A stretch of DNA of 64,000 bases from Xiphydria camelus (GCA_963678675.1 OY783193.1:32712430-32776429); one strand, 5' to 3'; positions 20,491-32,353 are shown, counted from the first letter of the stretch. Made by a program: numbers and translations. Notes: generated from the sequence alone by a model not told the origin.

Positions 20491-20904
20491 TTGAATGCGA
20501 GATCCGGACTAACGAGCTGCGTCTCGAGAGATGCGATTGAACCTAGACGAAATTTCTTCTCTCGGGGTTGTGCCCATTGCAGTAAATCGTATCAGTCCAT
20601 ATCGACTTGGCTAGGCTAAATAGGTCCGCGCGACGATTCGTAAATATACGTTTCCAAGGAACTCGGCGAGCAAGCGTTGAGAGAGAAAAATTATATCTTT
20701 CAATGGGGGCGTTAAATACTCGCGCCCCAGAGTCTTGGTGGAGTTTTGATGGGGTCGGGTTTCAACGCTGAAGCTGCTTACAAACACCGTCACAGCGCTT
20801 GGAGGACGTTTTAGCAGGAGCGATAGGGATCTGTTTGTGTGCTTGGGTATACGTTTGACACTTCAAATACAGCCCTTTGCTCGTGAGTTTTGTCATTCAT
20901 ATTA
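20491..20904. other. Upstream region of small gene copy 1
   Basis: No gene recognised. It ends at the TTA (20902-20904) that abuts the left end of Harbinger H1. Confidence 0.35.
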
Positions 20905-21433
20905 AACCGGTCCCACACGATGGGGCGAACGCCTTCCAACGTTGGAAGCATCAGCATTTGCCACATCGTGTGGGAGGACGTTCGCGAATGGTATGCTTCC
21001 AACGTTGGCCCCATGCCACGTTCGGGCTTCTGTCGGTAAATTTGAGCCGCGTCAAAGGACCTTCCAGCGTTGGAAGCATGTGGGAAGCATCGCTCGTCAC
21101 AAACCCGAGCGAGCGATCGTGTGCTTGACGTATTCCAGGAGCGCTGAAGAATTCGACATTCAACTTGCTTACTTTTTGTTTTGTGTAGTGTGTTAAAAAA
21201 GACAGAACAGTAGAAAATGGAAGATGAAGAGACAATAACTGCTGGCATTGCTGCCGGCATGATAGTCTTATGCAGTGCAAAACTATTATTAAAAAAAAAA
21301 AAAGTCGTGCTAGGAGGTTGTGGATGTTATCTCTAAATAAAAGCAGAGAAACGTAAGTATTTTTTTTCTTTCAATACCTACTGCTATTTACATCTTTGCT
21401 ATCTGTTTCATGTAATTATTGCCAATATACGTA

Positions 21434-22220
21434 CAGTTAGGTGCAAAACTGAGTCAACATGTCACATTTCTGCAGTTATCGTACCATATAAGAAGAACCT
21501 AATACCTTTTTGGAGAAATAGTTTTATTATTAGAAACTACATTAAGAATTAAAAATCGGTATAAGTTTTCCGTAATAATAAATAAAGGTGGTCAACCGAA
21601 GAGAATGACTACTCCAGATTTGTTGGATAAGGCATATTTTCAACAGCGTCAATGAAATTGTCACTCTAAATGCTCGAAGTCATTCTCTCCGGTTGACCAC
21701 CTTTATTCATTGTCACGGAAAACTTGTACCGCTTTTTAATTCTTTGAACAGTTGATTGGCAAATATTGAAATGCTATGCGATTTTGCGTCTTGATTTTCC
21801 TTCCTCTAAGAATTTTTTCATTGCTTTTCTGACGGACCTTGATATTACATTTTTTAAAATAAATTTGAATGTTCAATAAACGAAGGGAGTAGGTAAACGT
21901 TGAAATGCTTCTAAACCGCCTTGCGCCCGCTTTACACTGTATATCACTGCAACTTTCGATGTCTTTGACCGCAAATTGCGTCATCGCCGAGAGATGTCAA
22001 GTATTCTATATTCAACGGTGAAAAAGTGAAGCAATTATTGATTTTGTTATTTCATAGATTGCAGTTATTTTAAGGAAAAAATATGATATGTTCTATTGTA
22101 CAGCTATTTCAATGTCGTTTCTAATAATAAAACTGTTTTTCCAGAAAGATATTAGGTTTCTTTTATATGGTACGATAACTGCGGAAATGTAATGTGTTGA
22201 CTCAGTTTTGCACGTAACTG
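21434..22220. mobile_element. Tc1/mariner-type MITE with nested hairpin
   Basis: 787 bp in intron 1 of the H1 transposase. Ends read CAGTTAGGTGCAAAACTGAG and the inverse, flanked by TA (21432-21433 and 22221-22222). Inverted arms continue for about 100 bases. A second, inner inverted repeat (arms near 21555-21612 and 21680-21745, sharing AAAGGTGGTCAACC) suggests another small MITE inserted within it. No convincing coding capacity. Confidence 0.75.
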
Positions 22221-23413
22221 TAATTATTTGCAAAGATGTGTAAATATTTGTAGAATTTAATTAATTATAAAAGTTATATATTTCAGATACAATGGCTTAA
22301 ACATGCTAGCTGATTTGAGAAGAGAACCTTCTGGAAAATTTGAGAATTTTTGTTGAATGTCTGCAGAAGATTTCGAAATAATTGTCAATAAAATTGGACC
22401 ACAAATTATGAAGAGAGATACGAATATGCGGAAAGCCATTTCGATTGAAGAACGTCTGGCAATTACTCTCCGATTTTTGGCAAGTGGTGACAGTTATTCC
22501 AGCCTTGCTTATTTATTCAAGGTGTCAAACCAGGTGATCAGCCTTATTGTACCTGAAGTATGCCAAGCCATCAATGAAGCATTAAAGGATGAAATAAAAG
22601 TAAGTAATCCTTTATGTCTTTTGTGCGTTTATTAAAAAATGAAAACTAGCCAGCTTGTGAGGAATAATGTTTAAAAAAAACTATTAGCGTAGATAGGGGC
22701 AAAAATCCGCCCCCCTTCCCGAGGTAAGAGTCCCTTTTTGTACTGCGCTGGTCAGGAGAAAGTAACCGACGCACAGTGGGGTATTTCACCCGAAAACCTT
22801 GCCTACATTATTTTTCAACTTTTTCAACATGAAAGCGATATAAAATGATAACAAATGATTACTAGAGGCTATTTGGGAATTATTTGCAAAGAAATACCCC
22901 GTGGAACCAATTTAATTATTGAATATAATTATTAATAATTTGAATATGTTATGGTATTTCATTTTATTGCAATAATTGTTTTAGTATAATGACAAATATA
23001 GGTAAAAATGCTAATTTGTTTCTCAATGTATGAATTACCCAAAATTAAGTTTACTTCATGATGTGGCTATTTCAGTTCTTCAATAAATTCCAAAATTACC
23101 TGATGCTAATCTTCAATCACTAGTCCTGTAATACACGTATGTTTGATTTATTTATGAGCATGACAGGTAGAAGGAGCAACAAAATTTTTGTTATACTACA
23201 TATTAGATGCTATATTACATTTTCAAGAAATTTCAATTTTCAATAAACTATACGCAATCACTTTTTAGAATAGGTTTTACTTTGTAGAGGGAGAGAGTGC
23301 TTTTGAAATAATAATACTTTTATATGAGTCTACTTTTTATTTACAGTAACTTGTACATATTTTCAATTGGAACATACTTTCTTAGGAAATAGAAAAAGCT
23401 CTTCTACATATTT

Positions 23414-26400
23414 TCATTTGCTTTGAAAACTTGAATAATACGCGGATACGGAAATTGTTTCGTTCTGTGGGGTTTGGTCAGTATCACGAAATGTCAGATT
23501 ACTATTTGGAACATAAGGGAGATTGGGAGGGATACAGCTGATAGGAGGAGTGGGACTAGGCGATGGTGACTGAGTGTATGAGAAAGAGGTAGAGTTTTTC
23601 AAAGAATTTGACATGTGGGACTGACTATTAGTGGATTGTAAGGAGGTTTGTGAGAGAAATTGAGACTGACTGGAAGCCGGACTTGGAGATGGTGGTTGAG
23701 TGTGGATTGGACTAGGAGATGAACTAGGAGTTGTCAATATATTGGAGGAGCCTGTAGAAGAGGATGTAGGTGCTATTACATTTTCGTGATATTCTGCTTC
23801 AAAAACAAGGTTGTCAATTCTATTTTGTAATATCAATCGAGTCCCTATTGATAATTTCCTTAGCTTTTCAGCTAATAACTGTCCGTAAAGTGCAGCTGAA
23901 TCCCGATGAGGTTGTTCTTCCCTTCTACTACTTAAATTGTGGAGTGCAAAACTTGCTTCTTTCAAATGAGTCTCTATTTGACTCTGCTCATCAGTAGAAC
24001 TCGTTCTCCGTTTTCTTTTTGTCATGGTTTTAGGCTTCTGGAACTTATGCGGTCTTCCTTCCATTTCAGTATTTGATACTGTATCTTCAACTGTAGCAGA
24101 TTCTCTTTCAATTTCGGGCTCACGTTGATCCCATTCCTCTGCCTCGTTGATTACCTCTTCCTCGCTCACAAGAGAATCATCACCAATCACATGATCCTAC
24201 AAATTATACACTGTATGAAAATAGGATCACTGGAGTACAACGAAAAGAATCTTACAACACACCAGTGGTGAAGTAATGTAATGTTCTTAAAGTCGTTGCG
24301 CAGAACGTCTATAATTTGTTTTTAAGTGCAAAATAATGAAGTGCAAATATTGCTCAGAAACAATGTTACTTATCGATGGTATGAATACAATACCTCGTAT
24401 CTCCATTTTTTAAAATCAAGATTTCTGTTGCCTTTGGTTGAAACATATCATATAATATAATGAATCGGTAGATTGCGCCATAATGACATTCAATCAAGTA
24501 TAAGTAATAGTTATAATTGAATTAATGCCATTGTGGCGAGATCTATCAATTCATTACCTATATAATATGTTTCAACCAAAGGCAACAGAAACCTTGATTT
24601 TTAAAAATGGAGATACGAGGTATTGTATTGACACCATCGTTATAATGTTTAACAAAGGGAGAGAAGATTTACAAATCCACAACTACAGTAGACTACCGAT
24701 AATCCGGCACGTTCGGGACTCGGCCGGTGCCGGATTACCGGAAATGCCGGATTATCGGATGTGTTCCGCGATTATTCAATTATAAGTCGTAGAGTGAATG
24801 CAGTTGCAATATAATGTCTAACAGCAAACGTTGTTTGCCAGAAACGCTGAGATAATCATTTAAACTCGAATATAAACCAAAACATACCTTTATTCCTGTA
24901 AAATGTGTTACAAATCTACACGTATATACATGATATGTACTGATGAGACATTTATTTTAAAAAATCTCTAATGTCTTTTTGTTTTCTAGATTCAGCTCTC
25001 TTTTTAAAAAAGTTATTTCTTAGAATATGCAAATCGATGAGTTCTGCACAATTATAACGTGAGTTTGTTTCAGCAAATGTTATGAATTTGTTTAATGCGT
25101 CTGCCGCTTCCCCCTAACTGATTTGTTTCTTCTCTTCTTTTTCCATCTCATCATCATCTGACGCAGACCCTTCAAGATTTACTGGTTGAGGGTCTATTAC
25201 GCTTTGAATAATTGCTTCATCTGTGAGCTCTTCTTCGGTTGATTCGTTCGTATCAATCTTAATCCATTCAATGACTTCCTCCTCGGATATATTTTTTAAA
25301 GGATTTTCTTTAGGTCCACAATTAATAACATCTAACACCTTAGTTACTGCGTCTAAGTCGTCTTCCTTTTGAACAATTTGACTTGTTGAATCGGCTTCAA
25401 GAACTGCATTTGGCCAAAGTTTTCTCCAGCATCGTTGTAAAGTTATTTCTTTCACTTGAGACCATGATAGTGCAGTAGCATATATGGCATCCTTGACGTT
25501 AAATTTATTTTGAAAGTCAGCAACATCACAGTCAGAATTTAAAAGGCCTTGGACGAAGGAACTCCTATAGAAACATTTAAAGTTTTGAATGACTCCTTGA
25601 TCCATGGGTTGAATTAATGAGGTAACGTTAGGTGGCAAAAGTGTCGCAAATATGTTGCCAGAAACTAGCTCTGCTATAGGAGGATGTGCTTTGCAATTAT
25701 CCAAAAGAAGGACGGCTTTGCTGTTTTCTGGTAGATTAAGTTTCTTGAAGTTGTCCTTAACTTGCGGGACGAAGTGATGAAAAAACCAGTCCTTAAATAA
25801 TATGGCAGTCATCCAAGAATTTTTTTGGGCATCATAATGTACAGGTAAAGCTGTAATATTCTTAAATGCCCTAGGTTTTTTAGATTTACCAATTACAAAA
25901 GGAGTTAATCGGTGTCTTCCAGATGCATTAGCACATAGCAAAACTGTCAACCTATCTTTATTCCTTTTAAACCCCTTAGCCGCTTTTTCATCTCCTCCAG
26001 CTAATGTCGATGTTGGCAAGCAACGCCAAAGTAGGCCTGTTTCATCAGCGTTATACACTTGATTAGCTGACAATTTATTAGTGATTGTAATTTTTTGAAA
26101 CTCCTCCGTGTATGATTTTGCCGAATCTTGGTTTGCTGATAGAGTCTCCCCAGTTATATCAAGTCTGCGAATACCATGCCGTAGTTTAAAGTTTCTAAGC
26201 CAACCTTCAGAAAAATTACAATCACCCTCTAATACATTCAAATCTTCTCCAAACTTTTTAGCCTTTTCAATAATCATTGGCCCCGTTATAGGCTTTCCTT
26301 CGGCACGTTTTGCACTGAACCATTTGTACAGTGCGATATCTAGTTGCTGCAGGTTTGGTTTTTTTATTGTTTGTCTGGAATCCAGTTTCTCTGTAGTCAC

Positions 26401-28967
26401 AGACTGAGAAGCAAAACGCATGAGGTCATCTTTTTGTTTTTTAATGTCATAAATAGTTGACGACCCAATATTAAATTCATTCATTAAAATGTTCCTATTT
26501 TCACCCTTTTCCAGACGTTTAATAATTTCCAACTTCTGTGTAATTGTGAGGGTCACGTGTTTTCGCTTCTGACCCGTGTTCGGGATTTTACTGCTTGACG
26601 ATGGTCTAGAAGACATGTTAAGCTAGTTTTTCCAATATACTTTAGCACGTAAATTTTTATCTTGCCAAGTGACTAACAATGCAAGCTGCATTCACTCGGT
26701 ACACCACAAAACGGTAGACGTTTATGACATGCGACTGTCAACTGTAGTAGACGTTTACGACACGCGACTGTCAACTGTCTATCGTATGTCCCGCTCTGTA
26801 TTGGCTAGTTTGAAATTTACCTTCGGGGAGGTTTGGTCGGTACTCGAGTCATTTACCGGTACAAGTCGAGTACGTAGTTAGAGTTGGCCTAGGAAGATTG
26901 CGCTGCGTGAGCGAAAAGTGTCGAACGTCTGATTTTCCGATAGCTGTCAATTCGAGAAATCGAAGCGTGTAACATCGAAACCATGAATTTCTGAATAATG
27001 GTGAGTAATTTGTATAAAAATATACGATAAACGAATATAATAATAATTCACGATTTTGAGGTTACACGCTTCGATTTCTCGAATTAACAGCTATCGGAAA
27101 ATCAGACGTTTGACACTTTTCGCTCATGCAGCGCAATCTTCCTAGGCCAACTCTAATTACCGACTCGACTTCTATCGGTATACCGGTACAGAGCGGGACA
27201 TACGGTAGTTATCTTGAGGATAATGCGCGTCGAACATGCTTCGGTTTAGTGCCGGACTGCGTTGATAACGTCCGCCTGCCGATACCGCCCGGAGGCGCGA
27301 TCATTTGAAAATCGATACTGGTGCCGGACCATCGGGCGTTCCGAACCATTGGATGCCGGACTATTGGAAGTGTACTGTACTACTTATAGTACTTTCGTTT
27401 TTTCAGCTTCCAAAATCAGAAGAAGAATGGATGAAAGTAGCGAAAGGCTTTGAACTACACTGGAATTTCCCTCATTGTGTGGGTGCTATCGATGGGAAAC
27501 ACGTTCTATTACAAGCTCCAATTAATACCGAATCGGAATTTTTTAACTACAAAAAGTCTTTCAGTATTGTGCTTATGGCTACAGTCGATTCGGAATATTG
27601 TTTCACATTTGTTGATGTTGGTGCACAAGGCAGAATGAATGATGCAGGCGTTTTTGCAAGTACAACACTGTATCGTAAAATTGTTCGGAAGGAACTTTTA
27701 CTACCACCAATGGAACCTTTACTAGGACGCCAAAAGCCAGTACCATACGTTTTTGTAGGGGACGATGCATTCCCAATAAGCAACTCTCTTTTAAAACCAT
27801 ACCCCGGCACTCACGTTAAAAATAGTATGGAAAGAATTTTCAACTATCGGCTTTGCCGAGCACGTAGGATTGTTGAAAACGTGTTTGGAATTTTAGCATC
27901 AGTATTTCGGTTGCTCAGGGCTCCTATGTTACTAGAACCTGAAAAAGCTGCTTCTATCTGCATGACATGCACATTGCTGCATAATTTTTTACGAAGAAGT
28001 CAAACTTCTAGAAGCAGGTACACCCCAACTGGTAGTTTTGATGCCGAGGTGAATGGACAAGTAATACATGGGGCATGGCGTAAAGATAACAATATGACCT
28101 CATTATCTGCACTGCCTAAAACACCCAGAAAACCTTCCCAAGAGGCAAAACACGTCCAGGAAGAATTTGCTCAATATTTCATTTCAAATGGTGCAATTGA
28201 ATGGCAGAATTATATTAATTAATAGTACAGTATATCTCTAGATCCAATTTTCATATGAATCCATAAGTTCAATTCCTTAAGATGATTGATGGACCAATGG
28301 AAAGGGAAAAATCTCGGGATCAATAATCTGACGAGGTAACAGAAAATTTGTGAGTGCAAATTTCTTCATTTAACGTTTCTGTGAAATACACAAATTTGCA
28401 TTCATCAATTTCCTGTTACCTCGTCAGATTATTGTTCACAAGATTTTTCGCTTTCCATTCGTCCATAAATCATGTCAAGTAACTTCACCTGAGCAAAAAA
28501 ATTTGATATGACTGTACAATAATTGAATGGCTCCGCTGAACAACATTGCAAGCGACATCTTTTGTGACATTGAGATTATATATATTTATTAATTAATTGT
28601 TTGTGACACATAATAAACTTACCTCTGAACTTAGGGATGGTATTTTATTTCTTGTGACTCTTATAAATCTGTCGATAGCGTTATATGCAAACCAGGAAGG
28701 TTTGAATATTTCGTCGCTCCCTGATCCTGTTGTACAAGAATCCTGTACTTTCCTTCTCAAAGATCTGTATGTTGACATAATAGACTCTTTCTTCTTCCTC
28801 AGTTCTGCTACGGGCATACTAGTGGACATTTCTCTTGCAATATCAACCCACGCATCATTCAGAACATTCCTATTCTTGTGTCCCTGATGTTTGGGATTCC
28901 ATAGAATAGGACGATTCTCATACAATTGAATGAATTCAAGAATGAGCTCATTACTCCACTCCACCAT
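23414..28967 (-). CDS. H1 MADF-domain gene, two exons
   Basis: Likely DNA-binding partner of the H1 transposase. Exon 1 runs from ATG 28967 to 28623, encoding a MADF (SANT-like) domain: ELILEFIQLYENRPILWN, LNDAWVDIAREM and ELRKKKESIMSTYRSLRRK; its donor is GTAAGT. Exon 2 runs from 24196 (after TTTGTAG) to 23414. It is acidic, then basic (MTKRKRRTSSTDEQSQ), then has a helical block (LLAEKLRKLSIGTRLILQN) in the place of the usual C-terminal BESS motif, and finally a long serine/proline/glutamine-rich tail. The frame is kept across the junction (SLSSE|DHVIGDD) and no stop is seen. The intron holds the last transposase exon (opposite strand) and the Tigger. Confidence 0.8.
24374..24639. mobile_element. 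Hairpin MITE with TTAT duplication
   Basis: 266 bp. Arms begin CGATGGTATGAATACAATAC and end with the near inverse (GGTATTGTATTGACACCATCG), with about 100 bases of pairing including GCCTTTGGTTGAAAC. TTAT is on both sides. It lies between MADF exon 2 and the Tigger. Non-coding. Confidence 0.72.
25114..26616 (-). CDS. Tigger/jerky-like transposase, apparently intact
   Basis: DDE_1 transposase of the Tigger group, 500 residues, no interruption. N-terminal CENP-B/psq helix-turn-helix (ITQKLEIIKRLEKGENRN, FNIGSSTIYDIKKQ), then a Tc5/CENPB-type second DNA-binding domain (LYKWFSAKRAEGKPITGP, FSEGWLRNFKLRHGIRR). Catalytic aspartates: D191 (VYNADETGLLWR), D306 (AVLLLDNCKAH) and D339 (SLIQPMDQGVI), with 32 residues between the last two, the spacing expected for Tigger. 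The C-terminus is acidic and lysine-rich. It starts at ATG 26616. With good ends on both sides this copy may be recently active, or it may be under selection as a host gene (less likely, given its place inside an element). Confidence 0.92.
   Translation of the reverse strand: MSSRPSSSSKIPNTGQKRKHVTLTITQKLEIIKRLEKGENRNILMNEFNIGSSTIYDIKKQKDDLMRFASQSVTTEKLDSRQTIKKPNLQQLDIALYKWFSAKRAEGKPITGPMIIEKAKKFGEDLNVLEGDCNFSEGWLRNFKLRHGIRRLDITGETLSANQDSAKSYTEEFQKITITNKLSANQVYNADETGLLWRCLPTSTLAGGDEKAAKGFKRNKDRLTVLLCANASGRHRLTPFVIGKSKKPRAFKNITALPVHYDAQKNSWMTAILFKDWFFHHFVPQVKDNFKKLNLPENSKAVLLLDNCKAHPPIAELVSGNIFATLLPPNVTSLIQPMDQGVIQNFKCFYRSSFVQGLLNSDCDVADFQNKFNVKDAIYATALSWSQVKEITLQRCWRKLWPNAVLEADSTSQIVQKEDDLDAVTKVLDVINCGPKENPLKNISEEEVIEWIKIDTNESTEEELTDEAIIQSVIDPQPVNLEGSASDDDEMEKEEKKQIS
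26881..27160. mobile_element. Hairpin MITE within the Tigger
   Basis: Arms of about 90 bases (GAGTTGGCCTAGGAAGATTG to CGAAGCGTGTAAC, and the inverse) around an AT-rich loop. A part copy of the same family occurs at 63640-63715 against the BEL/Pao pseudogene. An outer inverted pair (ATGTCCCGCTCTGTA with TACAGAGCGGGACAT, 26785 and 27187) surrounds it. Confidence 0.7.
28281..28478. mobile_element. Hairpin MITE between the two H1 genes
   Basis: Inverted arms of about 85 bases (core AATCTGACGAGGTAACAG and CTGTTACCTCGTCAGATT) lie between the transposase stop codon (28222) and the 3' border of MADF exon 1 (28623). Exact ends and duplication are unclear. Confidence 0.65.
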
Positions 28968-29072
28968 TATCTGAGAATTGAGAATAGTGTAGATACCACA
29001 TAGAGCCCCGTCAAACTGTAGAACATGGAGATACATGGCCAAGTGACAAATAAGCTACCTCCTCGGATTGAG

Positions 29073-29996
29073 AAGGTTTCATGTACGGTCACCTAGGGTT
29101 AGTGTGACGTGAAAATATCCAAATTGTACTTTAAAATAACAAAAATTACATTCATTTTGAGGGGGTAACGTCACTTTGACCCAACCGAAGTACTACAGGA
29201 AGGTGTTATACTACTATTACACAACAAAATATATTTTTCTCCTCTTTCTTATTTACAAAAATGGCGGCTTGAAAGGCAATTTACCGGAGCGCTGCGAAAA
29301 TCGATTATCACGCGGTGGGCACGATGACTCAGTCCAGGTTGAAGGTAGAACAATGAACGAAAAAGAATTAGTTTCTGTAGCCGAAAAGGTTGCGAAAGAC
29401 GTGTGTAACCGTTTTAAAAAATATGCAATTTCCACAAAATGACATCGATTTGAAAGGAAAAAGATACGTACTTCGCCCTACATTTCGTTACTTAATGTTG
29501 CATAAAAAACGCGAATATCAATATTTTGAAAGAACCATACGTATTTAACAAGATAAATATATCACGAATGTGAAAGAAAAAAAGAATCAAGACGATTGAT
29601 TCAAAATTGACGGAGCTAGAGTGCCCACCGATTTTTCAAATGCAGTTTAAAAAAAACGCGTTTAAAGTTTTGCGAGAACATTAGCGCGCTTGTGCACCTC
29701 CCTATTTCTGCAATTCAAAAATTGCTCTTTCACTTTAGATTTCTATTCATAATTAACGGCATATCCTTTTGTATCCATACAGTTTTTTCAGGAAAACAGA
29801 ATGTTTCTTTGAACATTTCAAAGTGGTACAACTCCTTCATTGAACGGTTTGAAATCTTTACTGAAGAATTTCTGGTCAATTGTCATGTCACAGTGAGTAG
29901 GCATGTCGCGTTTCTTACATTTATTTTACATTACGTTCTATTTAAATGGGTTAGGTGTCACACTATCCCTTCATTATGGAGTTACTCCGACTAATA
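29073..29996. other. Unassigned sequence left of the foldback repeat
   Basis: No gene recognised. A segment at 29073-29112 (CATGTACGGTCA, GTTAGTGTGAC) is roughly inverted at 31610-31664, so 29.07-31.66 kb may be an older element enclosing the foldback repeat at 29997-31339. A short open frame at 29253-29442 has no known domain. Confidence 0.35.
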
Positions 29997-31339
29997 GACC
30001 AGGAGATAGTGACAGATTTCTTGCGATGATTAGTAAACATGTGCCATTTCATTAATATAAAATGTATGTCGTAGAAGAACGGCTTTCTAAGTGCCATACG
30101 AATTCAATGATCATGATCAAGTTTATCAAATTTATCGTGCATGAGAAAATCGTTTATTGCAAAGGGAATGTATGGACAACTAATCACCATAAAGTATATG
30201 TTACACATTAATCATACGTTGTAGTGACGGACGATTTCAGTGATAATCATTGCATGTAATGGATGACAGTTATTCTTTATACACGACGATGAAAGTGATT
30301 TTTATCGACGAGCGGAAATTGTTAATTTACGAGGGACGAACTTCCGAGTGAATTAATTTCGCAAGTCCAAAATGCAATTCCTCCCTCCTTCGCGGGAGGG
30401 CAGGGACACTGTCTTCGGACAAGTGCAGAAGGGCCATAAACTCAGCCCCTGCACTTGTCCCGGGACGGCGCCAACCGGATGGCACCGAAATCTGGTGGCC
30501 TTTCCGAGGTTCACTCTCACGCTCTGTTTTCGTGCAATTCTTCTTCTCCCACCGTGGAGAGGAAAAAACCAGCCCTCTCTCTCTCTCTCTCTCTCTCTCT
30601 TATGTCGAAGCGTACGCAAGATACATGATATAGACTTGATGAAATAATGATCAGTGAAATCGTATGTTTCTCTGTAATCTATTTTTCAACCAACATACAT
30701 TTTATAATAAAGAAATGGCAGACATTTCTTAATTGAAAATTTTTATTCCGAAAATTGACAGTTGCAATTACGTCTGCCAGTACTGTATACGTTGTCAACA
30801 CGTCTCTCACTTTTTTCTTCGTTATTAATTTACCATGAACAATCATATATCCGAGTAACAGACGTTTATTAATTTACCCGAAGTACCTATATACCACCTC
30901 TATAACACGTATGATGACGTGTGTACCGAATACTCGGGACAACCTAAATAGCCTGGCCACTTTTTTGTCATCTCTTGTAGGATTAAAACTATGGATCTTT
31001 TATATTGGCAGACATTTAGGAATGAAATTTGTTTTAACATTTCTGAAACATTTCCACACATGTGCTAGCAAGCGAACGGACAGCGGAAAAAGTCTGCCAC
31101 TGTATTAGCGCTGGATTATTTCTTCTCCAATATCACTTTGACATTAATTGCTTACATGTAGTATTAACTTTTCTCTCCTTCTTGTGTCAACGATTTCAAA
31201 GATTACTTACCAAAAAGTATGGAGTGTGTTAGAGTTTTATGGTGTTGATTTGAACGGCACTTATGATCAATATAAAGGTACAATTGCAGTGGCAGACGTT
31301 TATTAATCATCGCATACAATCTCTCACTATCTCCTGGTC
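29997..31339. mobile_element. Long foldback repeat with GGCAGACGTTT motifs, copy 1
   Basis: Ends GACCAGGAGATAGTGACAG and the near inverse, TA on both sides (29995-29996, 31340-31341). Shares most of its sequence with the longer copy at 46074-48229. The left side is partly deleted. Motifs of the type GGCAGACGTTTATTAAT or its inverse recur, mostly in the right half. A GC-rich inner segment (30370-30580) and a CT microsatellite (30572-30600) are present. No coding capacity seen. Confidence 0.75.
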
Positions 31340-31724
31340 TACAAGATTAGGGGTAGTGTGACGAACAGCTATTTTTGCCATTTACAAGCATGTAGCTTTG
31401 AGTGTGTCTTGGTGTAATAGAATTTCGAGTAATGTATCGGAATTACGAATTGGAATTAAAATAGAAGCATATACATACATACTATGGTTTTTACTTAAAA
31501 ATCACAAGTGACTGACACAACTTCTTTCAAATCATCTGTTGCAATGTAATGGTACCGCAGTATAACATTACATGTAATATAAATGCACAATATTAATTAG
31601 TATTCAACATTGTCACACTAACACCGCTTTCACACTAACTTTACATGACCGTACATGGAAAATATTATTCAACAAATGCGGCAGACGGTCAACCATAAAG
31701 AGCAAGCGCTCTGGAAATTATGTA
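31340..31724. other. Unassigned sequence
   Basis: No gene recognised. Contains repeated TCACACTAAC-type stretches near 31613-31645, possibly the right edge of an older element starting near 29073. Confidence 0.3.
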
Positions 31725-32079
31725 CACTGAAAAAAATCTTTAGTTTTAACAGCAATACATTTCTGGCTGAGACTTTCTAGCCATTCCCCCCTAAAAATAT
31801 TTTTATTACAGTAATTCTATTAGTTGTATTTGAGATACAGCATTGCTATGTTAGCAGTCCAAGTATTGCTAACAGATATGTTTGATGCAGCAATATGGCA
31901 TCTGATTACTTAATATACTAGAAAGGTTATCCTAAGCAGATGACGTATTCTTACCCCAACTGTATGATTATACGTAATATAGGTATATAGGTATAGTTAG
32001 CTGGACTATAAAACGTATGTTTACACCAACTGTAAACTTATGTGTAGTGTGACTGAACGGTATGGCTGGGTGGACTATA

Positions 32080-32240
32080 CTGGATGCCTCGCGCAGTTCC
32101 ACACAGTTGCAGGGACCCCTTCGGCCGGGCTTGGTCGGTATTCGAGCAATTTTTACCGGTAGAAGTGGCTCCAATACCGACCAAGCCCGGCCGAAAAGGT
32201 CCCTGCAACTGTGCGGTTCTGTGCCCGAGGCATACGAAAT
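32080..32240. mobile_element. Hairpin MITE
   Basis: Arms of about 70 bases share TTGCAGGGACC, GGCCGGGCTTGGTCGGTATT and ATGCCTCG in inverted orientation around a short loop. Non-coding; no duplication could be assigned with confidence. Confidence 0.6.
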
Positions 32241-32353
32241 ACCGGTAGAAGTCGAGTCGGTACCCCGATAGCAAATTAAATATTTATTTAAATATTTTTG
32301 CCGAGATATCTCAGTGTTGCATTATATAAAGGCCTGTTTTAGCTAAGACCACT

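Larger units (their letters stand above)
24686..27377 (-). mobile_element. Complete Tigger-type (pogo) element
   Basis: 2692 bp, TA on both sides (24684-24685 and 27378-27379). Ends are CAGTAGACTACCGATAATCC at left and, read inward from the right, CAGTACACTTCCAATAGTCC. Copies of the CCGGCA motif continue inside both ends. It contains one intact transposase gene and, between that gene and the right end, a hairpin MITE (26881-27160) and a short tandem repeat (GTAGACGTTTAYGAC, 26714-26770). It sits in the interlocked intron space of H1. Confidence 0.88.
21217..28222 (+). pseudogene. H1 Harbinger transposase (DDE_Tnp_4), three exons, decayed
   Basis: A nuclease that would excise and insert H1 at TWA sites with its MADF partner. 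Exon 1 is 21217-21352 (donor GTAAGT), exon 2 is 22287-22599 (MSAEDFEIIVNKIGPQI, ISIEERLAITLRFLASG, donor GTAAGT), exon 3 is 27407-28222 (acceptor TTTCAG). Exon 3 holds the catalytic core: D in CVGAIDGKHVLL, D in GRMNDAGVF and E in RRIVENVFGIL. It ends with a normal stop. Lesions: a 13-A run in exon 1 shifts the frame, and TGA stands for arginine before MSAEDFE in exon 2. Intron 2 contains MADF exon 2 of the opposite strand, plus the Tigger. Confidence 0.82.
20905..29072 (+). mobile_element. PIF/Harbinger element H1, main body
   Basis: The left end AACCGGTCCCACACGATG follows TTA (20902-20904). The subterminal zone has palindromic CCAACGTTGG-type motifs (near 20937, 21000, 21065). The body carries a DDE_Tnp_4 transposase (+) and a MADF gene (-), interlocked. 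Insertions inside: a Tc1-type MITE (21434-22220), a hairpin MITE (24374-24639), a Tigger (24686-27377) and a hairpin MITE (28281-28478). No right end is seen near 29 kb. A matching right end with TTA is at 54848-55071, so about 25.8 kb may be nested in between. The right limit given here is where recognisable H1 sequence stops. Confidence 0.7.

Noticed and set aside
20877..21260. Overlapping frames on both strands with repeated TLE- or QRWK-type residues
   Set aside because: They arise from the palindromic CCAACGTTGG repeats in the H1 subterminal zone, not from a gene; the same happens at 54756-55202.
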